From positions 1-18,946 of the forward strand of contig CAZAJS010000017.1 in NCBI GenBank assembly GCA_964485635.1: 18,946 bases of DNA, read 5' to 3'. Position numbers and translations under genes: made by a program. Every line of letters begins with the position of its first letter. The stretch's first letter is position 1. This stretch comes from CAZAJS01 sp964485635 (GTDB lineage Bacteria > Pseudomonadota > Gammaproteobacteria > Francisellales > Francisellaceae). Positions 1 to 6,189 of this stretch are shown here, piece after piece. The notes below the pieces were generated by a model. The model had not been told where the DNA came from, searched no databases, and was given only the letters and a program-made list of their open reading frames with translations.

Positions 1-117
1 GAAGGCTAAGATGGGAACCATTAATAACCCACCACCAATGCCTAAAAATCCAGCAAGAGTTCCTGCAATACAGCCAGAGCTTGCTAAAATGACAATAGAA
101 AGTAACAAATCATGCAT
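1..117 (-). CDS. TauE/SafE-family sulfite/anion exporter, N-terminal fragment (partial)
   Basis: This is the first 39 codons of a minus-strand gene that leaves the window at base 1. The peptide begins MHDLLLSIVILASSG and is almost entirely hydrophobic, as expected of a first transmembrane helix. It contains the glycine-rich stretch GFLGIGGG followed by VPIL, at about residues 23-37, which is typical of the N-terminal repeat of TauE/SafE (DUF81) membrane permeases. Members of that family are inner-membrane proteins linked to export of sulfite or organosulfur anions, but the substrate cannot be told from this fragment. The start is the ATG at 117-115; no strong ribosome binding site is visible. 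The gene is divergent from ppa, with about 100 bp between the two starts. Confidence 0.75.
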   Translation of the reverse strand, partial: MHDLLLSIVILASSGCIAGTLAGFLGIGGGLLMVPILAF

Positions 118-123
118 AAATTC

Positions 124-132
124 TGTTATAAT
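124..132 (+). promoter_or_regulatory. extended -10 promoter upstream of ppa
   Basis: TGTTATAAT is a perfect extended -10 element (TGn plus TATAAT at 127-132). No good -35 is visible 17 bp upstream, which extended -10 promoters tolerate. The predicted start near 138-140 falls in an 8-bp palindrome, ACAATTGT (135-142). The leader to the ppa ATG would be about 85 nt. The assignment rests on motif match only. Confidence 0.5.
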
Positions 133-223
133 AGACAATTGTAATTGAATGACTATAACGTTTTTATTCAGAAAAATAAAGTCATAGTTTACTGACACAC
201 TTATGAACGAAAAAGGAGTTTTT

Positions 224-754
224 ATGTTATCAAAACTAGCTTATGGCAAAAATGTTCCAGAAGATATTAATGTTGTGATTGAAATTCCTGCTCACAGCGA
301 ACCTGTTAAATATGAATATGACAAAGATAGTGACATGCTGGTTGTTGATCGGTTTATGGCCACAACAATGCAGTATCCATGTAATTATGGATTTGTCGCG
401 AATACGTTGTCAGATGATGGTGATCCAATTGATGTACTTGTGCCAACGCCAGTACCATTACGACCAGGTAGTGTGATTAATTGCCGTGTTGTTGGGATGT
501 TAACCATGACTGATGAGTCAGGTGAAGATGCTAAAATCATTGCCGTACCTTCTGATAAACTGACTTCTATTTATCAAGATGTTCAACAGCCAAAGGATTT
601 GCCAGCATTATTGCGCGACCAAATTCAACATTTCTTTGAGCATTATAAAGACCTTGAACCAAACAAGTGGGTTAAGATTGGTGGATGGGAGTCTGCTGAA
701 AAAGCAAAAGCTGAAATTGAATCCAGCATTCAACGTTATCAATCAAACACCTAG
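224..754 (+). CDS. ppa: inorganic pyrophosphatase (family I, soluble)
   Basis: This cytoplasmic enzyme hydrolyses pyrophosphate to phosphate, pulling DNA, RNA and tRNA-charging reactions forward. The 176-residue product equals the E. coli length. The family signature DGDPIDVLV lies at residues 65-73, so Asp65, Asp67 and Asp70 fall at the canonical metal-ligand positions. YPCNYGF at 51-57 is also typical. An upstream in-frame ATG at 203 exists, but AAAAGGAG (211-218) sits five bases before the ATG at 224, and starting there gives the standard N-terminus MLSKLAYGK, so I use 224. The gene is divergent from the TauE-like gene and 66 bp upstream of pepA. No terminator separates it from pepA, so cotranscription is possible. 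Confidence 0.97.
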   Translation: MLSKLAYGKNVPEDINVVIEIPAHSEPVKYEYDKDSDMLVVDRFMATTMQYPCNYGFVANTLSDDGDPIDVLVPTPVPLRPGSVINCRVVGMLTMTDESGEDAKIIAVPSDKLTSIYQDVQQPKDLPALLRDQIQHFFEHYKDLEPNKWVKIGGWESAEKAKAEIESSIQRYQSNT

Positions 755-820
755 AAACATCAGTAACCAAGTAGTGACAATGCTGAGTTAAAAATAAATT
801 TTATAAGGAGTATTTTAAGG

Positions 821-2272
821 ATGGTTGATTTAAATATTGCCTCGCAGTTTTCACAAACCTGCCGTGTCATTCCGGTTTTTAAAAATACGGATATTCAAGA
901 TGTATTCAAACAGCTTGAATTGCCAAATAGTATTGCGCAACAAGCACAAGCATTTCATTTTTCAGGCCAAGTCGGTCAAATATTGCCGTGTAATTATGAG
1001 CAAGAAAAAATCATTTTGTTAGGTTTAGGCGCATTAGAGCAACCACTGGCAAGAAATATTGAAAAAGCATTTGAACAATTAGCCAAAACATTTAATGAAT
1101 GGCAGATCAGTTCATTTGATTTATTAGTTGATGGGATCGATGATGAGCATATTACAACCATTGTTCAATATATATCGCAACATATTGTGAATGGTCTTTA
1201 TGTGTTTGACTGTTTAAAATCAGAAAAACAACAATCTTATGTGAAGCAAGTAACTCTGATTACGGCCCAAGCTGACAATCCTGAGCTTGAGCAATCAATG
1301 CAATTAGGCCGAGCAATGGGCATTGGGCAAAGTTATGCCAAAGACTTAAAAAATCTTCCGGCTAATATTTGTACTACTCAGTATATGTTTGATCAAGCTA
1401 AAACAATGGCTAATGATCAAGCGCATTGCCAGTTTTCCTATGTTGATAAAGAGCAAATGGAAAAATTAGGTATGGGCTGTCTTCTAGGTGTCGCTCAAGG
1501 AAGTGATTCCCCTGCATATATTGCAAATATTGAATACCAAGGTGCAAAAACCGATGAAAAACCAATTGTTTTGGTGGGTAAAGGACTTGTCTTTGATAGT
1601 GGTGGACTTTGCTTAAAACCGCGGGATAGCATGGGTTCGATGAAAATGGATATGGGGGGTGCCGCAGGCGTACTTGGCACCATGCGAGCGATTATGGAGC
1701 TACAGCTGCCGATTAATGTTGTTGGTACTGTCGTGCTAGTTGAAAATGTTATTGGTAGTAAAGCATATCGTCCGAGTGATGTTTTAACAAGTATGAATGG
1801 AACAACAGTAGAAGTAGGCAATACTGATGCCGAAGGTCGTTTAGCTTTGTGTGATACATTAACATATATTGAAAAGTATCAACCTAAACAAGTGGTTGAT
1901 GTTGCCACATTAACGGGTGCAATCATCGTTGGGCTTGGTAATGACTTAAATGGTTTAATGGGCAATCATCAAGCCTTTATTGATACGTTATTAGACTCAG
2001 GTAAGCAAACTGGAGATTATGGTTGGCAATTACCACTTCATGAACCTTATTTTGAGTTAATGAAAAGTGATGTGGCCGATACGAATAATATCGGTGGCAT
2101 GCCTGCTGGTAGTATTACAGCTGGGTTATTCTTATCGCGCTTTACAAAAAAATATCAATGGGCGCATATTGATGTTGCCGGCACCGCGATGGGAGATTTT
2201 CAAAAATCAAAAGCAACAGGGCGACCTGTTCCAATGTTAACGCATTATATCGCAACCCAAGCAAATAGCTAA
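821..2272 (+). CDS. pepA: leucyl aminopeptidase, M17 family
   Basis: This predicted cytoplasmic di-zinc/manganese exopeptidase removes N-terminal residues, commonly leucine, from peptides. At 483 aa it is slightly shorter than E. coli PepA (503 aa). The C-terminal catalytic domain is intact. GKGLVFDSGG carries metal and catalytic residues Lys254 and Asp259, and the M17 signature NTDAEGRL at 334-341 supplies Asp336, Glu338 and Arg340. The N-terminal domain is much less conserved. In E. coli that domain also takes part in DNA binding (XerCD recombination, carAB control); whether it does here cannot be judged. AAGGAG (805-810) lies 10 bases before the ATG. The gene follows ppa and precedes guaB by 85 bp. 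PepB-type assignment is less likely on length. Confidence 0.93.
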   Translation: MVDLNIASQFSQTCRVIPVFKNTDIQDVFKQLELPNSIAQQAQAFHFSGQVGQILPCNYEQEKIILLGLGALEQPLARNIEKAFEQLAKTFNEWQISSFDLLVDGIDDEHITTIVQYISQHIVNGLYVFDCLKSEKQQSYVKQVTLITAQADNPELEQSMQLGRAMGIGQSYAKDLKNLPANICTTQYMFDQAKTMANDQAHCQFSYVDKEQMEKLGMGCLLGVAQGSDSPAYIANIEYQGAKTDEKPIVLVGKGLVFDSGGLCLKPRDSMGSMKMDMGGAAGVLGTMRAIMELQLPINVVGTVVLVENVIGSKAYRPSDVLTSMNGTTVEVGNTDAEGRLALCDTLTYIEKYQPKQVVDVATLTGAIIVGLGNDLNGLMGNHQAFIDTLLDSGKQTGDYGWQLPLHEPYFELMKSDVADTNNIGGMPAGSITAGLFLSRFTKKYQWAHIDVAGTAMGDFQKSKATGRPVPMLTHYIATQANS

Positions 2273-2315
2273 GCGACTAAAAGGTCGTATTCTGGCATTA
2301 TTATTGTTAGACTCT

Positions 2316-2347
2316 TGTTGTAATAAGCCTTTAGGTTCATTACAACA
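2316..2347 (+). promoter_or_regulatory. long hairpin in the guaB leader, abutting the Shine-Dalgarno
   Basis: TGTTGTAAT (2316-2324) and ATTACAACA (2339-2347) are perfect inverted repeats of 9 bp. The 14-nt interior can pair further (AGCC with GGTT, including one G-U pair) after a single A/C mismatch, leaving a UUUA loop. The last A of the right arm is the first base of the AGGAG ribosome binding site (2347-2351), and six T residues (2352-2357) lie between that site and the ATG. The fold is read directly from sequence; a role in guaB translation or attenuation is inference. Confidence 0.55.
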
Positions 2348-2357
2348 GGAGTTTTTT

Positions 2358-3821
2358 ATGTTAAGGATTCAACAACAAGCAGTCACCTTTGATGATGTGT
2401 TACTTGTCCCAGGATATTCAGAAGTTATTCCAAGCGATGTATCGCTTCATACTCAATTAACACACCGTATTGGATTAAAGATTCCTATTATTTCATCAGC
2501 AATGGATACGGTAACTGAATCACGATTAGCCATTGCCTTAGCCCAAGAAGGTGGCGTGGGGATTATTCATAAAAATATGTCAATTCAAGCACAAGCCTAT
2601 GAAGTTGAAAAAGTGAAAAAGTTTGAAAATGGCATGGTAATTAATCCTATTGTCGCAAGCCCAGATTATACCGTAGGCCAATTACAAACATTAATCAATC
2701 AATATCATTTTTCAGGGGTTCCAATTGTCGAAGATGGGAAGCTAAAAGGTTTAGTGACCAGTCGGGATATGCGGTTTGTCACTGATTTAACTAGGCAGGT
2801 TAGTGACATTATGACACCGCAATCAAAGTTAGTCACTGTCAAGGAAGGGGCTAGTGAGGCAGAAATTCAATCAAAATTATATGAAAACCGGATTGAAAAA
2901 ATTCTTGTCGTGAATGATGCTTTTGAATTAGTTGGTTTGATTACATTAAAAGATATTCAAAAAGCTACAGATAAGCCTTATGCCTGTAAAGATCAACAAG
3001 GACGTTTAGTTGTGGGTGCGGCAGTTGGAACGGGTGATGAGACGCCAAAACGGATTGATACTTTAGTTCAAGCAGGAGTTGATATCATTGTTGTTGATAC
3101 AGCGCATGGTCATTCTAAAGGAGTTATCCAACGTGTGCATTGGGTCAAGCAAAATTATCCTGATATTGCGGTGATTGCGGGAAATATTGCTACTGCTGAA
3201 GCGGCTATTGCATTAGCTGATGCGGGCGTTGATGCGGTTAAAGTTGGAATTGGACCTGGTTCAATTTGTACAACGCGCATTGTTGCTGGTGTTGGTGTAC
3301 CTCAATTAACCGCTATTTCCAATGTTGCTGATGCACTTTCTGAAAAAGATATTCCTGTCATTGCTGATGGTGGAATTCGTTATTCAGGTGATATTTGTAA
3401 AGCTATTGCCGCAGGGGCAAGTGTTGTTATGGTTGGCAGTTTATTCGCCGGAACTGAAGAGTCACCAGGTGAAGTTGAGCTTTTCCAGGGGCGCTCATAT
3501 AAATCATACCGAGGTATGGGGTCTTTAAATGCAATGTCAAAAGGCTCATCAGATCGCTATTTTCAAGCTAATCAATCACCGCAAAAATTTGTCCCAGAAG
3601 GTGTTGAAGGACGTGTCCCATACAAAGGGGGGCTGCAGGCTGTATTGCATCAATTGCTTGGTGGTGTTCGCTCAGGGATGGGTTATACCGGATGTAGTGA
3701 TATTCAAACAATGAAACAGCAGGCTGAGTTTGTCCAAATTTCATCGGCAGGTATTGGAGAAAGTCATGTGCATAATATCACAGTGACAAAAGAGCCACCT
3801 AATTATCAATTACGCAGTTAA
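2358..3821 (+). CDS. guaB: inosine-5'-monophosphate dehydrogenase
   Basis: GuaB oxidises IMP to XMP with NAD+, the committed step of GTP synthesis. The product is 487 aa against 488 in E. coli. The N-terminal part TFDDVLLVPGYSEV is standard. A pair of CBS regulatory modules occupies roughly residues 90-205 (VSDIMTPQ and following). The potassium-binding and catalytic loop GPGSICTTR contains the nucleophile Cys304, and the mobile flap carries YRGMGSL and EGRVPYKG. A longer reading from a TTG at 2304 is possible, but AGGAG (2347-2351) six bases before the ATG at 2358 and the conserved N-terminus MLRIQQQAVTF fix the start. Unlike E. coli guaBA, no guaA follows; the next gene, sspB, is convergent, and I see no terminator in the 38-bp gap. 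Confidence 0.97.
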   Translation: MLRIQQQAVTFDDVLLVPGYSEVIPSDVSLHTQLTHRIGLKIPIISSAMDTVTESRLAIALAQEGGVGIIHKNMSIQAQAYEVEKVKKFENGMVINPIVASPDYTVGQLQTLINQYHFSGVPIVEDGKLKGLVTSRDMRFVTDLTRQVSDIMTPQSKLVTVKEGASEAEIQSKLYENRIEKILVVNDAFELVGLITLKDIQKATDKPYACKDQQGRLVVGAAVGTGDETPKRIDTLVQAGVDIIVVDTAHGHSKGVIQRVHWVKQNYPDIAVIAGNIATAEAAIALADAGVDAVKVGIGPGSICTTRIVAGVGVPQLTAISNVADALSEKDIPVIADGGIRYSGDICKAIAAGASVVMVGSLFAGTEESPGEVELFQGRSYKSYRGMGSLNAMSKGSSDRYFQANQSPQKFVPEGVEGRVPYKGGLQAVLHQLLGGVRSGMGYTGCSDIQTMKQQAEFVQISSAGIGESHVHNITVTKEPPNYQLRS

Positions 3822-3859
3822 ATGGCGAGAAAGATGTATCATGATGCAATAGTATTTAG

Positions 3860-4261
3860 CTAAACAAGATGAAGGCCGGTTGGTTTTTTCGGCTTTGGGC
3901 TAGGATCAACATCATTTTCATCATTGCCTTCATGGACATTGATGCCATAGCCAAATTCACGGCCGTATAGTCCTTGTTCCGTTTCTGGGGAAAAAAATTC
4001 TAAAACGGCTTCAACCGGTATTGAAACCGTCATTGGTTGCCCATCAAAGCTAGCCTCAAATTGAATGGTTGTATCATCAATTTTTAAATTTTCAGTAGCA
4101 TCTTGGCTAATGTTTAATAAAATTTTTCCATCACCTTCAATATACTGAGTTGGGACAGCAACATCTTCATATTCGCTGTCAACTAAAATATGTGGTGTTA
4201 ATGAATGATCTGTCATCCATTCATAAGTCGCATCAAATAAATAAGCACGTAACATGGCCAT
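3860..4261 (-). CDS. sspB: ClpXP protease specificity-enhancing factor SspB
   Basis: SspB is an adaptor that binds ssrA-tagged polypeptides from stalled ribosomes and delivers them to ClpXP. The folded domain, about residues 1-110, matches the family: YLFDATYEWMTDHSLTPHILVD, then QYIEGDGKILLNIS, then VSIPVEAVL. It is followed by a flexible acidic linker (NDENDVD) and a short tail ending PTGLHLV, which fits the C-terminal ClpX-binding (XB) module, LRVVK in E. coli. At 133 aa it is shorter than the E. coli protein (about 165 aa) because the linker is shorter. AAAGGA lies eight bases before the ATG. It lies 28 bp downstream of sspA on the same strand, the usual sspA-sspB pair. Confidence 0.93.
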   Translation of the reverse strand: MAMLRAYLFDATYEWMTDHSLTPHILVDSEYEDVAVPTQYIEGDGKILLNISQDATENLKIDDTTIQFEASFDGQPMTVSIPVEAVLEFFSPETEQGLYGREFGYGINVHEGNDENDVDPSPKPKKPTGLHLV

Positions 4262-4289
4262 AATAGGATTCCTTTTAAATCATTGATTT

Positions 4290-4982
4290 TTAAAGCGTCT
4301 CATCGTCAAAGGCTGCATCATCGTCAGGCTCATCATGAAGCATTTCACTTGGTGTTTGAGCTTCAGTGGCTTGACAAGCATTTACATACATTTGAATCCC
4401 TTGTTGGAATGATGGGCGAGCAAATAATTTTTTTGCATAATTGATCACAGGTGTCAGTTCACCTGGAAGTTGATCAAAGATATTGGGTAAATAATATAAA
4501 ATTGCGCCCATCCAACAGTCGATGACACAAATTTTATCCCCCATCAAGTAAGATTGCTTTTTAACGATTGGTGCAATTTGCTTTAAGTAGGATTGAAGTG
4601 TTTCTTTTGCTTGCGCATCGGCATTCCCATCTAAAATCATTTGTAATAATGCAATCCATTCATTTTGAATCGTTCGAGATAAAATCCGCGCGCGTGCACG
4701 TTCCATTGGAAAGCTTGATAGAAGCGGAGGAAAAGGAAAACGTTCCTCTAAATACTCAAAAATAATATCTGCTTCATAAATCACCATATCCTTTGTCATT
4801 AAAGTGGGTGTGCTACCATAAGGATTCAGTTCAAACAATTCTTCATGCGCGGTGGACCGGTCAACATTAATCATTTGGGCATTAATTTCTTTTTCTGCAA
4901 AAATAATGGTTGTTAACAAGCAAGCCGGAGCATTTTCTTGAATATAGAGCGCCATTGGGGCACGGACATTTTGCGTTGACAT
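4290..4982 (-). CDS. sspA: stringent starvation protein A (GST-fold RNA polymerase-associated protein)
   Basis: SspA binds RNA polymerase and alters transcription during starvation and acid stress; it has a glutathione S-transferase fold without the enzyme activity. The thioredoxin-like N-terminal half includes LNPYGSTPTL (52-61), then IYEADIIFEYLEERFP (68-83). The alpha-helical C-terminal half includes VIDCWMGAILYYLP. The surface-pocket motif PHP known from E. coli SspA reads PFP here (Pro83-Phe84-Pro85). At 230 aa it is longer than E. coli SspA (212 aa), because of an acidic tail ending DEPDDDAAFDDETL. AAAAGGA precedes the ATG. It lies downstream of rplM-rpsI, a common gammaproteobacterial order, but a terminator and its own promoter separate it from rpsI. 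Confidence 0.92.
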   Translation of the reverse strand: MSTQNVRAPMALYIQENAPACLLTTIIFAEKEINAQMINVDRSTAHEELFELNPYGSTPTLMTKDMVIYEADIIFEYLEERFPFPPLLSSFPMERARARILSRTIQNEWIALLQMILDGNADAQAKETLQSYLKQIAPIVKKQSYLMGDKICVIDCWMGAILYYLPNIFDQLPGELTPVINYAKKLFARPSFQQGIQMYVNACQATEAQTPSEMLHDEPDDDAAFDDETL

Positions 4983-5017
4983 ACAGACATTCCTTTTTTT
5001 AACAGGCGGATGGTTTT

Positions 5018-5047
5018 ATTATATAGAAACAAAAAACCTGACGGCAA
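5018..5047 (-). promoter_or_regulatory. probable sspA-sspB promoter
   Basis: On the minus strand TATAAT (5023-5018) is preceded, 18 bp upstream, by TTGCCG (5047-5042). The -10 is perfect and the -35 is partial. The predicted leader to the sspA ATG is about 30 nt. The -35 lies inside the hairpin of the rplM-rpsI terminator. Confidence 0.5.
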
Positions 5048-5054
5048 GGTCAGG
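5031..5054 (-). terminator. rho-independent terminator of rplM-rpsI
   Basis: Read on the minus strand, CCTGAC and GTCAGG (5054-5049 and 5042-5037) form a 6-bp GC-rich stem with a 6-nt loop. It is followed at once by six T residues (5036-5031) and then GTTT. It lies about 70 bp past the rpsI stop codon. A weaker AAACG/CGTTT hairpin overlaps the rpsI stop codon itself (5115-5130). Confidence 0.85.
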
Positions 5055-5121
5055 CTTGTAAAAAATTGTAACCATTTATTATGCATCATGTGATCATCAT
5101 GCGCTAAACAGAAAAAACGTA

Positions 5122-5508
5122 TTAACGTTTAGAAAATTGACGGCTACGACGTGCTTTACGCAAGCCAATTTTCTTACGTTCAACACGACGGGCATCACGT
5201 GTCACAAAACCAGCTTTACGTAATGTTGGCTTTAATGACTCATCAAAATCAACTAATGCGCGTGCAACGCCTAAGCGAATAGCACCAGCTTGACCTGTGG
5301 TTCCGCCACCATCGACATTAATTTTAAGGTCAAATTGTTCTGTCATATTCATGTGCTCAAGTGGCTGACGAACAACCATTGATGCAGTTTCTCGACCCAT
5401 ATACTGATCAAGTGGCAAACCATTGACAGTAATTTCACCGCTTCCTTTGCGCATAAAGACACGCGCAACAGAGCTTTTTCGACGACCAGTTCCGTAGTAG
5501 TAATCCAT
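5122..5508 (-). CDS. rpsI: 30S ribosomal protein uS9 (S9)
   Basis: This small-subunit protein has a C-terminal tail that reaches the P-site tRNA. The product matches uS9 throughout: YYGTGRRKSSVARVF, then GRETASMVVRQPLE, GGGTTGQAGAIR, RKAGFVTRDAR, and the basic terminus RKARRSRQFSKR ending in Lys-Arg. A start at a GTG at 5517 would place the start codon inside the ribosome binding site AAGGTG, so I choose the ATG at 5508, six bases after it, giving 128 aa (E. coli 130). It is cotranscribed with rplM, 16 bp upstream, and followed by a rho-independent terminator. Confidence 0.97.
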   Translation of the reverse strand: MDYYYGTGRRKSSVARVFMRKGSGEITVNGLPLDQYMGRETASMVVRQPLEHMNMTEQFDLKINVDGGGTTGQAGAIRLGVARALVDFDESLKPTLRKAGFVTRDARRVERKKIGLRKARRSRQFSKR

Positions 5509-5524
5509 TGTATTCACCTTCTAG

Positions 5525-5953
5525 TTAAATTTCGACAACTTGGGGTTGCTGTGCAGTATGTGGATGGCTATCACCCGCATAAACTTTTAATTTTTTCATC
5601 ATTGATCGACCAAGCGGGTTACGAGGAATCATACCTTTAACTGCATATGTGATGGCACGTTCTGGGTGTGTTTTCATCAATTTTTCAAAAGAAATTGATT
5701 TTAAACCACCGATATAGCCTGTGTGATGATGATAAATTTTTTGCTTACGCTTATTGCCTGTAACAGCAACTTTATCAGCATTAATCACGATAACATAATC
5801 CCCAGTGTCAACATGAGGTGTATATTCTGGCTTGTGTTTTCCACGAAGGCGTGTTGCGACTTCAGTGGCCAAGCGACCAAGCGTTTTTTCAGTCGCGTCA
5901 ATCACAAGCCATTGTCGGTTGACTTGATTGGTTTTTGCACTAAACGTTTTCAT
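5525..5953 (-). CDS. rplM: 50S ribosomal protein uL13 (L13)
   Basis: This is an early-assembling large-subunit protein. The 142-aa product has exactly the E. coli length and the family landmarks: WLVIDATEKTLGRLA near the N-terminus, RLRGKHKPEYTPHVDTGDYVIV in the middle, and MIPRNPLGRSMMKKLKVYAG. It is the first gene of the rplM-rpsI operon. AAAGGT lies seven bases before the ATG. In E. coli this operon is autoregulated by L13 through its leader; here a roughly 90-nt leader is predicted, containing a small CAGG-TAAG-CCTG hairpin (near 6020-6031), but whether it mediates such control cannot be seen. It is divergent from the formate dehydrogenase gene. Confidence 0.97.
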   Translation of the reverse strand: MKTFSAKTNQVNRQWLVIDATEKTLGRLATEVATRLRGKHKPEYTPHVDTGDYVIVINADKVAVTGNKRKQKIYHHHTGYIGGLKSISFEKLMKTHPERAITYAVKGMIPRNPLGRSMMKKLKVYAGDSHPHTAQQPQVVEI

Positions 5954-6048
5954 CTTTATTACCTTTTACTTTTCGTTTGTTGTCAATTACTCAGTTTACG
6001 CAAAACATTCCAGATAATTCAGGCTTACCTGCAAAATTAAGCACGATA

Positions 6049-6068
6049 ATTCTACCATATTCATGGTA
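6049..6068 (-). promoter_or_regulatory. rplM-rpsI promoter with overlapping inverted repeat
   Basis: On the minus strand TGGTAGAAT (6057-6049) is an extended -10 element. No good -35 is visible. A perfect 6-bp inverted repeat, TACCAT-attc-ATGGTA (6053-6068), overlaps the upstream edge of the -10 and the spacer, where a repressor could compete with polymerase. The palindrome is read from the sequence; regulation is inferred. Confidence 0.45.
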
Positions 6069-6125
6069 AAAAGAAAGGGGGCAGATTGATCATTTAATTA
6101 AATTTAATCAGTCACTGCATGTGAT

Positions 6126-6150
6126 TGCTATACTATAAGATAGTTATAGT
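6126..6150 (+). promoter_or_regulatory. formate dehydrogenase promoter with operator-like dyad
   Basis: TGCTATACT (6126-6134) is an extended -10 element. ACTATAA-gatag-TTATAGT (6132-6150) is a perfect 7-bp inverted repeat. It begins inside the -10 and spans the predicted start site near 6141, the classical position for a repressor operator. Immediately downstream AAGTCAAT is repeated in tandem (6153-6168). A very strong ribosome binding site, AAGGAGGG (6176-6183), follows. Confidence 0.5.
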
Positions 6151-6189
6151 GTAAGTCAATAAGTCAATAAATCAAAAGGAGGGAGCATC

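Noticed and set aside
203..223. Upstream ATG giving a 7-residue longer pyrophosphatase
   Set aside because: The extension lies over the ribosome binding site AAAAGGAG, and the ATG at 224 gives the standard family N-terminus and length.
1495..1821. Minus-strand 108-codon open frame inside pepA
   Set aside because: It is antisense to a conserved catalytic region and has no family-like features; it is a coding shadow.
3822..3859. Bidirectional terminator between convergent guaB and sspB
   Set aside because: No GC-rich stem or T run; only an ATCATGAT palindrome is present.
5080..5103. GCATCATG/CATCATGC imperfect dyad between rpsI and its terminator
   Set aside because: One arm mismatch, no T run and no promoter overlap; likely chance repetition of CATGATG.
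5723..6040. Plus-strand 105-codon open frame antisense to rplM and its leader
   Set aside because: Most of it mirrors rplM; no ribosome binding site or recognisable domain.
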